Shown in pieces: positions 32,420 to 36,675 of a DNA stretch of 36,675 nt. The DNA comes from Bacteroidales bacterium (GTDB lineage: Bacteria > Bacteroidota > Bacteroidia > Bacteroidales > VadinHA17): assembly GCA_027028505.1 (NCBI GenBank), contig JALVJE010000095.1, positions 1 to 36,675 on the forward strand, read 5' to 3'. The notes beneath the pieces were generated by a model, which saw only the letters and a program-made list of their open reading frames with translations, ran no database searches and was not told the origin of the DNA. The number at the start of each line of letters is the position of its first letter. Positions within the stretch are counted from its first letter, which is position 1. Position numbers and translations under genes: made by a program.

Positions 32420-33655
32420 TCAGGCCACTTTTAATTTCCGCAGGTTGACCCCTTCGAGTTTTTCTTTGGCATACTTGAGGGTGATGGTCAGCTTTTTCTT
32501 GTTGGTTCCCGGCACCTTGAACATGGCATCCATCATGATCGTCTCGCAGATGGAGCGCAGTCCGCGGGCCCCCAGGCGGAATTCTATGGCTTTGTCGACG
32601 ATGTAGTCGAGCACGGCTTTGTCGAAGGTAAGCTCTATGCCGTCCATCTGGAACAGTTTGATGTACTGTTTGATGATGGCGTTCTTGGGCTCGGTGAGTA
32701 TGCGGCGCAGAGCTTTCCTGTCGAGGGGGTGCAGGTAGGTCAGCACCGGCAGGCGGCCAATGATCTCGGGGATGAGGCCGTATGCTTTAAGGTCTTGTGG
32801 GGCGATGTACTGCAGCAGATTATCCTTGTCGATATGCTCGCGGTTTTTGGAGGCGCCGAAGCCCACCACCTGGGTGTTGAGGCGCTGAGCGATCTTTTTC
32901 TCTATGCCGTCGAAGGCACCGCCGCAGATAAAGAGGATATTCTTGGTATCCACGGGGATCATTTTCTGTTCGGGGTGTTTGCGGCCTCCCTGGGGGGGTA
33001 CGTTGACCACTGCTCCTTCGAGCAGCTTGAGCAGTCCCTGCTGCACTCCTTCGCCCGACACGTCGCGGGTGATGGAGGGGTTGTCGCCCTTGCGGGCGAT
33101 CTTGTCGATCTCGTCGATGAAGACAATGCCTTTCTCGGCGGCCGCCACATCGTAATCGGCAGCCTGCAGCAGGCGCGTCAGGAGGCTCTCGATATCCTCT
33201 CCTACGTAGCCGGCCTCAGTGAGTACCGTGGCATCGACGATGGTGAAGGGCACGTGCAGCATCCGGGCGATGGTGCGGGCCAGCAGGGTCTTGCCCGTGC
33301 CTGTCTCCCCGACCAGGATGATGTTCGACTTCTCGATCTCAGTGTCATCGTCGGCGGGCGGCTGCAAAAGACGCTTGTAGTGGTTGTACACCGCCACCGA
33401 GATGTATTTCTTGGCTTCCTCCTGGCCGATGACATATTCATCGAGGAATTTTTTGATCTCTACCGGCTTCAGGAGTTGTATGTCATTGACATTGAAATTG
33501 CTGCGGCCTTTCAGCTCCTCCTGTAGGATGCCATAGGCCTGCTCGATACAGTGGTCACAGATGTATCCGCTTATCCCCGAAATGAGGAGGTTGGTATCTT
33601 TTTTTTCACGTCCGCAGAAAGAACATCGTTCCATGGGACCTGCGTTTTTTTTCAT
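32420..33655 (-). CDS. clpX: ATP-dependent protease ATP-binding subunit ClpX
   Basis: AAA+ unfoldase feeding substrates to ClpP. 411 residues from [15 protein letters not shown]; an ATG 7 codons upstream is possible but adds an atypical hydrophobic MIFYIFT. The zinc-binding domain has Cys11, Cys14, Cys33 and Cys36. Walker A is GETGTGKT (116-123), the pore loop GYVGED follows near 151, Walker B is [16 protein letters not shown] near 184, and the sensor II arginine is in [11 protein letters not shown] near 366. It lies 75 bp after clpP on the same strand; the trp promoter starts at its stop. Confidence 0.97.
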   Translation of the reverse strand: MKKNAGPMERCSFCGREKKDTNLLISGISGYICDHCIEQAYGILQEELKGRSNFNVNDIQLLKPVEIKKFLDEYVIGQEEAKKYISVAVYNHYKRLLQPPADDDTEIEKSNIILVGETGTGKTLLARTIARMLHVPFTIVDATVLTEAGYVGEDIESLLTRLLQAADYDVAAAEKGIVFIDEIDKIARKGDNPSITRDVSGEGVQQGLLKLLEGAVVNVPPQGGRKHPEQKMIPVDTKNILFICGGAFDGIEKKIAQRLNTQVVGFGASKNREHIDKDNLLQYIAPQDLKAYGLIPEIIGRLPVLTYLHPLDRKALRRILTEPKNAIIKQYIKLFQMDGIELTFDKAVLDYIVDKAIEFRLGARGLRSICETIMMDAMFKVPGTNKKKLTITLKYAKEKLEGVNLRKLKVA

Positions 33656-33730
33656 AGTAAATATATAAAAAATCAATGAGGGTTAAAAGCACTCTCATCA
33701 GGTGTTAAAAGGAATGGTAAGGGAACAAAA

Positions 33731-34414
33731 TTATTTTTTCCCGTTGTTACGCACCAGTACCTCATCGATCATGCCGTATTTTTTGGCTTCTTCTGCGGTC
33801 ATCCAGAAATCCCTGTCGGAATCTTTGGCCACTTTCTTGATGGGGTTCCCGGAATGGTCGGCGATGATCTGGTAGAGCTCCTGCCGCAGCTTGACGATCT
33901 CGCGGGTGGTGATCTCAATGTCGGAGGCGGGGCCCTGGACGCCGCCCATAGGCTGGTGGATCATCACGCGTGAATGTTTCAGCGCCGAGCGTTTGCCTTT
34001 GGTGCCGGCACAGAGCAGGATGGCGCCCATGGAGGCGGCCATGCCTGTGCAGATCGTAGCCACATCACATCCGATATACTGCATGGTGTCATAGATCCCC
34101 AGACCGGCATAGACCGACCCGCCGGGGGTGTTGAGATAGATCTGGATGTCTTTCCCGGGATCGGCCGATTCCAGGTAAAGAAGCTGTGCTTCCACGATGT
34201 TGGCTACGTAATCGTCGATGGCCAGACCCAGGAAAATGATCCGGTCCATCATCAACCGTGAGAAAACATCCATGGAGGCCACATTGAGCTGACGTTCCTC
34301 AATGATCGTCGGAGAGATGTAATTGTTGTACACCTGGGCATACTTTTCCAGTCCGAGGGAGTTGATCCCCAGATGTTTGGTGGCATATTTCCTGAAATCG
34401 TCCTGTATGTTCAT
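33731..34414 (-). CDS. clpP: ATP-dependent Clp protease proteolytic subunit
   Basis: Serine peptidase of the ClpXP complex. 227 residues, with an N-terminus about 25-30 longer than E. coli ClpP mature enzyme, usual in Bacteroidota. The catalytic triad is Ser128 in TGMAASMGAILL, His153 in HSRVMIHQPMGG and Asp202 in DSDRDFWM. NTPGGSVYAGLGIYDTM carries the oxyanion-hole glycines. It sits 37 bp after tig and before clpX, so the chaperone and protease are made together. Confidence 0.97.
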   Translation of the reverse strand: MNIQDDFRKYATKHLGINSLGLEKYAQVYNNYISPTIIEERQLNVASMDVFSRLMMDRIIFLGLAIDDYVANIVEAQLLYLESADPGKDIQIYLNTPGGSVYAGLGIYDTMQYIGCDVATICTGMAASMGAILLCAGTKGKRSALKHSRVMIHQPMGGVQGPASDIEITTREIVKLRQELYQIIADHSGNPIKKVAKDSDRDFWMTAEEAKKYGMIDEVLVRNNGKK

Positions 34415-34451
34415 TGTTGTGTTGTTTTAGGGTTATCCACAAAGGTAAGAA

Positions 34452-35831
34452 CTATTTCTTTTCTTTTTCTTTTTTGTCCTCTTCCACGAGTTTGTAGAAT
34501 TTCTCGCGGGAGATCTCTTTCTCGTCCAGCTTGATCTGGCTTTTCAGGTAGTCGAAAACCTTGTTGTTGAGTATGGCCGAGACGATGCGGTTGTATTCAT
34601 CCTCTTTTTTCAGGATATCTTCGGCATACTGTGCGATCTGTTCGTCGGGGAGATATCCCAGTCCATACTGGCGGAACTGCTCACGTGTTACGGCCATGGC
34701 GTATTCCTTGATTTCCTCCTGGGTGACCTGGATCTCTGCCATTGCAGCGATCTTGTCGCGGATGATCTGCCAGCGCAGGTCTTCGAGGAAGAGGTCAAAC
34801 TCTTTGTCGATCTGTTCAGGGGTGAATTTATCCTTGTTGGCAGCCAGCAGCCAGCGCTTCAGGAATTCCTCGGGCAGAGGGATCTCAATGAGCGAAAGCA
34901 ATTTCTTCCGTACATCTGTCTGGTATTTCGAGTTGCTCTCGCCGTCGAGCTGGTACTGCAGGGATTCTTTGATCTTTTCCACGAACTCCTCGTGCGTCTT
35001 CACCACATCCTTGCCGAACATCTTGTCGTAGGTCTCCTGGTTCTCTTCCGCTTTCTGAAAACGGCGGATGTCTTTGATCTCGAAGAGAAAATGGGGTTTT
35101 ACGTTTTCCATCTCTTCTTTGGATACCTTGAGGGTGTTGAGGCGTTCTTCCTCGTCGGGCAGGGCATGGGCGATCTCCAGCAGCACTTTATCCCCTTTTT
35201 TCTTTCCCAGCAGCGCCTTTTTCGTCTTCTCGTCCTTTACGGCCGGCATATTGATGACGGCGTTGTCCACATGGATGCCGTTGTCCACAGGCTCACCGTT
35301 CTCACCGGTCTCGGTGAGGGTGCCTTCCAGCATATCCTCTTCACCCACCTCTTCGACGCTGGTCATCTGCCCCAGCTGGGAGAGGTAGCTGTCGATGGTC
35401 TGCTGCAGGATCTCATCATCGATCTTTATCTTATAATAAGGAACCTTGATCCTTTTGGTGAGATTGATCTCGGGATCAGGTGCCAGGCCCAGATCGACAT
35501 AAAAACGGAATGTGGTATCCTTTTCCCAGTCAAATTCATCTTTCTTCTCTTCGTTGGGCAGGGGTTCTCCCAGCACATTGAGCTTGTTGTTACGGATATA
35601 TTCTGTGACGGACTCGTTGAGTATCTTGTTGACCTCATCCACCAGTACCGGTGTGCCATACATTTTTTTGATCAGCCCGAAAGGCACCTTGCCGGGGCGA
35701 AACCCGTCGAGACGTGCATTTTTCCGGTAATCACGGAGGATCTTTGTCACCCGTTCTTCATAATCCTCAGGCGTGATCTCCACGTTCAGTACCACGTTCA
35801 GATCATCCCTGTTTTCCTGTGAAATGTTCAT
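34452..35831 (-). CDS. tig: Trigger factor
   Basis: Ribosome-associated chaperone for nascent chains. 459 residues. The N-terminal ribosome-binding domain holds the signature GFRPGKVPFGLIKKMYG near residue 44. The middle PPIase (FKBP-like) region (about 150-250) is divergent, with EEDMLEGTLTETGENGEPVDNG in place of the compact FKBP core and few active-site residues recognisable, so isomerase activity is doubtful. The C-terminal helical arms (about 260-440) end in a Lys/Glu-rich tail. It heads the tig-clpP-clpX block. Confidence 0.95.
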   Translation of the reverse strand: MNISQENRDDLNVVLNVEITPEDYEERVTKILRDYRKNARLDGFRPGKVPFGLIKKMYGTPVLVDEVNKILNESVTEYIRNNKLNVLGEPLPNEEKKDEFDWEKDTTFRFYVDLGLAPDPEINLTKRIKVPYYKIKIDDEILQQTIDSYLSQLGQMTSVEEVGEEDMLEGTLTETGENGEPVDNGIHVDNAVINMPAVKDEKTKKALLGKKKGDKVLLEIAHALPDEEERLNTLKVSKEEMENVKPHFLFEIKDIRRFQKAEENQETYDKMFGKDVVKTHEEFVEKIKESLQYQLDGESNSKYQTDVRKKLLSLIEIPLPEEFLKRWLLAANKDKFTPEQIDKEFDLFLEDLRWQIIRDKIAAMAEIQVTQEEIKEYAMAVTREQFRQYGLGYLPDEQIAQYAEDILKKEDEYNRIVSAILNNKVFDYLKSQIKLDEKEISREKFYKLVEEDKKEKEKK

Positions 35832-35853
35832 TTTATTGTATAAATTGTTTTGT

Positions 35854-35877
35854 TAAAAAAACCGCCCGGAAGCGGTT
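35854..35877 (-). terminator. Terminator after tRNA-Leu
   Basis: Minus strand AACCGC-ttccgg-GCGGTT followed by a run of T. The 6-bp stem lies 23 bp beyond the tRNA and 23 bp before the tig start codon, separating the two transcripts at least partly. Confidence 0.8.
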
Positions 35878-35899
35878 CGTGCATATTCTTTTTTGTCTG

Positions 35900-35981
35900 T
35901 GCGGATGAAGGGACTCGAACCCCCACGCCCGAAGGCATCAGATCCTAAGTCTGACGCGTCTACCAATTCCGCCACATCCGC
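35900..35981 (-). tRNA. tRNA-Leu (anticodon UAG)
   Basis: The acceptor stem GCGGATG/CATCCGC pairs perfectly, with discriminator A at 35900, as required for leucine. The anticodon stem-loop TCAGA-CTTAGGA-TCTGA gives anticodon TAG, reading CUA/CUN. The long variable arm (TGCCTTCGGGCGT) marks a class II tRNA, and the T arm has GTTCGAGTC. CCA is not encoded. No intron. It is the only RNA gene in the window. Confidence 0.97.
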
Positions 35982-35991
35982 AAAATTGCCG

Positions 35992-35999
35992 CAAAGATA
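35992..35999 (-). promoter_or_regulatory. -7 box for tRNA-Leu
   Basis: Minus strand TATCTTTG fits TAnnTTTG and ends 11 bp before the tRNA 5' end. No good TTTG at -33. Confidence 0.55.
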
Positions 36000-36116
36000 C
36001 GAAAATTTTCCGGGATGACCATGCCATTCCTCCAGGATCGGCATGAGGCCGGCGTGGTTCGATGTGCATGATTTTTTATATTTTTATGCAACGACGAACC
36101 AAAAACCCTGCGTACC

Positions 36117-36675
36117 ATGAGAAAAAGAGTCTGGCTGTATTTACCGTTCTTGCTCCTGCTGGCGGGAGGCGGTTGTAACACACGGGGCAGCAAGGCCCGT
36201 GAAGTGAAAAAGATCAAGGAAGAGAAAAGCAAAGAGGTGTATATCAATACGGATCATCTGGAAAAGTTGTGGGTGTCTCCCCCGGAGCTGAAGATCCCGG
36301 AGAGTGTGCTGTATGATGCGAAGAGGAATGTGATCTATGTCTCGAATGTCGACGGAAAGCCTTCGAAGCATGACGGCAGGGGGTTCATCTCGTTGCTGGG
36401 CCCCGACGGGAAGGTGATCGAACAGGAATGGGTGAAAGGACTGGATGCGCCGAAAGGCCTGGGGATCTACGGGGACAATTTATATGTCTCTGACATCAAT
36501 GCCCTGGTGGTGATCAGCATCCCTGAAAAAAAGATCCTGACCCGGTATACCGATCCCAAAGCTGTTTTCCTCAACGATGTAGTGGTGGCTCCTGACGGAA
36601 CGGTCTATGTGTCGGATATGGGGGCTTCGGCCATATACCGGCTGCAGGGCGATCGTTTTGAAAAATGGGTCGTCG
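36117..36675 (+). CDS. Beta-propeller (SMP-30/NHL-like) lipoprotein, 3'-truncated
   Basis: Open from ATG 36117 to the window end (186 codons, no stop). The signal MRKRVWLYLPFLLLLAGGGC has a lipobox with Cys20. After a Lys-rich linker (about 24-42) the chain shows repeated blade-like segments: IPESVLYDAKRNVIYVSNVDG, GLDAPKGLGIYGDNLYVSD and FLNDVVVAPDGTVYVSDMGA (each with a YVS-N/D strand end), typical of SMP-30/gluconolactonase and NHL-type propellers. Enzyme activity cannot be judged without the rest. It is divergent from tRNA-Leu; the 135-bp spacer shows no convincing promoter. Confidence 0.85.
   Translation, partial: MRKRVWLYLPFLLLLAGGGCNTRGSKAREVKKIKEEKSKEVYINTDHLEKLWVSPPELKIPESVLYDAKRNVIYVSNVDGKPSKHDGRGFISLLGPDGKVIEQEWVKGLDAPKGLGIYGDNLYVSDINALVVISIPEKKILTRYTDPKAVFLNDVVVAPDGTVYVSDMGASAIYRLQGDRFEKWVV

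Overview
The window is one contiguous stretch of a Bacteroidota chromosome, most likely an anaerobic Bacteroidales-type organism. The evidence is the recurring promoter shape (TTTG, then 18-20 nt, then TAnnTTTG), almost no Shine-Dalgarno signals, many small lipoproteins with an SC-type lipobox, a GH97 glycosidase, a eukaryote-like glycogen branching enzyme, and the tig-clpP-clpX block. The genus cannot be read from the sequence. There is no phage, conjugative element, transposase gene, rRNA operon or CRISPR array.

Layout. 1-4.4 kb: glycogen metabolism, with glgP (5'-truncated by the window) and glgB convergent. 4.5-7.3 kb: ribF and ahcY. 7.4-10 kb: a Rieske-like lipoprotein, a lysine-rich exported protein with a small membrane protein, greA and a HIT hydrolase. 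10.2-15.4 kb (minus): rplU-rpmA, then serS-EamA permease-S41 peptidase-ruvC packed 10-11 nt apart. 15.4-23.7 kb (plus): bifunctional nuclease, CNT nucleoside transporter, saccharopine-dehydrogenase-like enzyme, GH97, alpha/beta hydrolase, thyA and folA. 24-25 kb: an orphan lipoprotein between two copies of a mobile repeat. 25.3-32.4 kb (minus): a complete tryptophan operon trpEGDCFBA with its own promoter and a leader-peptide attenuator. 32.4-36 kb (minus): clpX, clpP, tig and tRNA-Leu(UAG). The right edge cuts a beta-propeller lipoprotein.

The unusual content is between the genes. (1) Three copies of a 162-163 bp element with imperfect inverted ends and 5-bp target duplications (a MITE) lie next to transcription terminators or 3' ends. 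Several differences between copies keep base pairing through G-U wobble on one strand only, which suggests folding as RNA. (2) A degenerate tandem repeat with a 7-bp period (AACTAC-like, sometimes 8 bp) fills at least six gene junctions, often alternating with hairpins. At trpE-trpG, 13 in-phase heptads separate the trpE stop from the trpG start, and removing 12 of them exactly restores a 4-bp ATGA overlap like the next operon junctions. (3) The trp leader encodes a short peptide with three consecutive Trp codons, followed by competing hairpins and a terminator.

Together the window shows housekeeping operons whose junctions are being colonised by two kinds of non-coding repeat, plus a cis-acting tryptophan sensor that appears not to need a regulatory protein. 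Alignments, percent identities and folds were done by eye.
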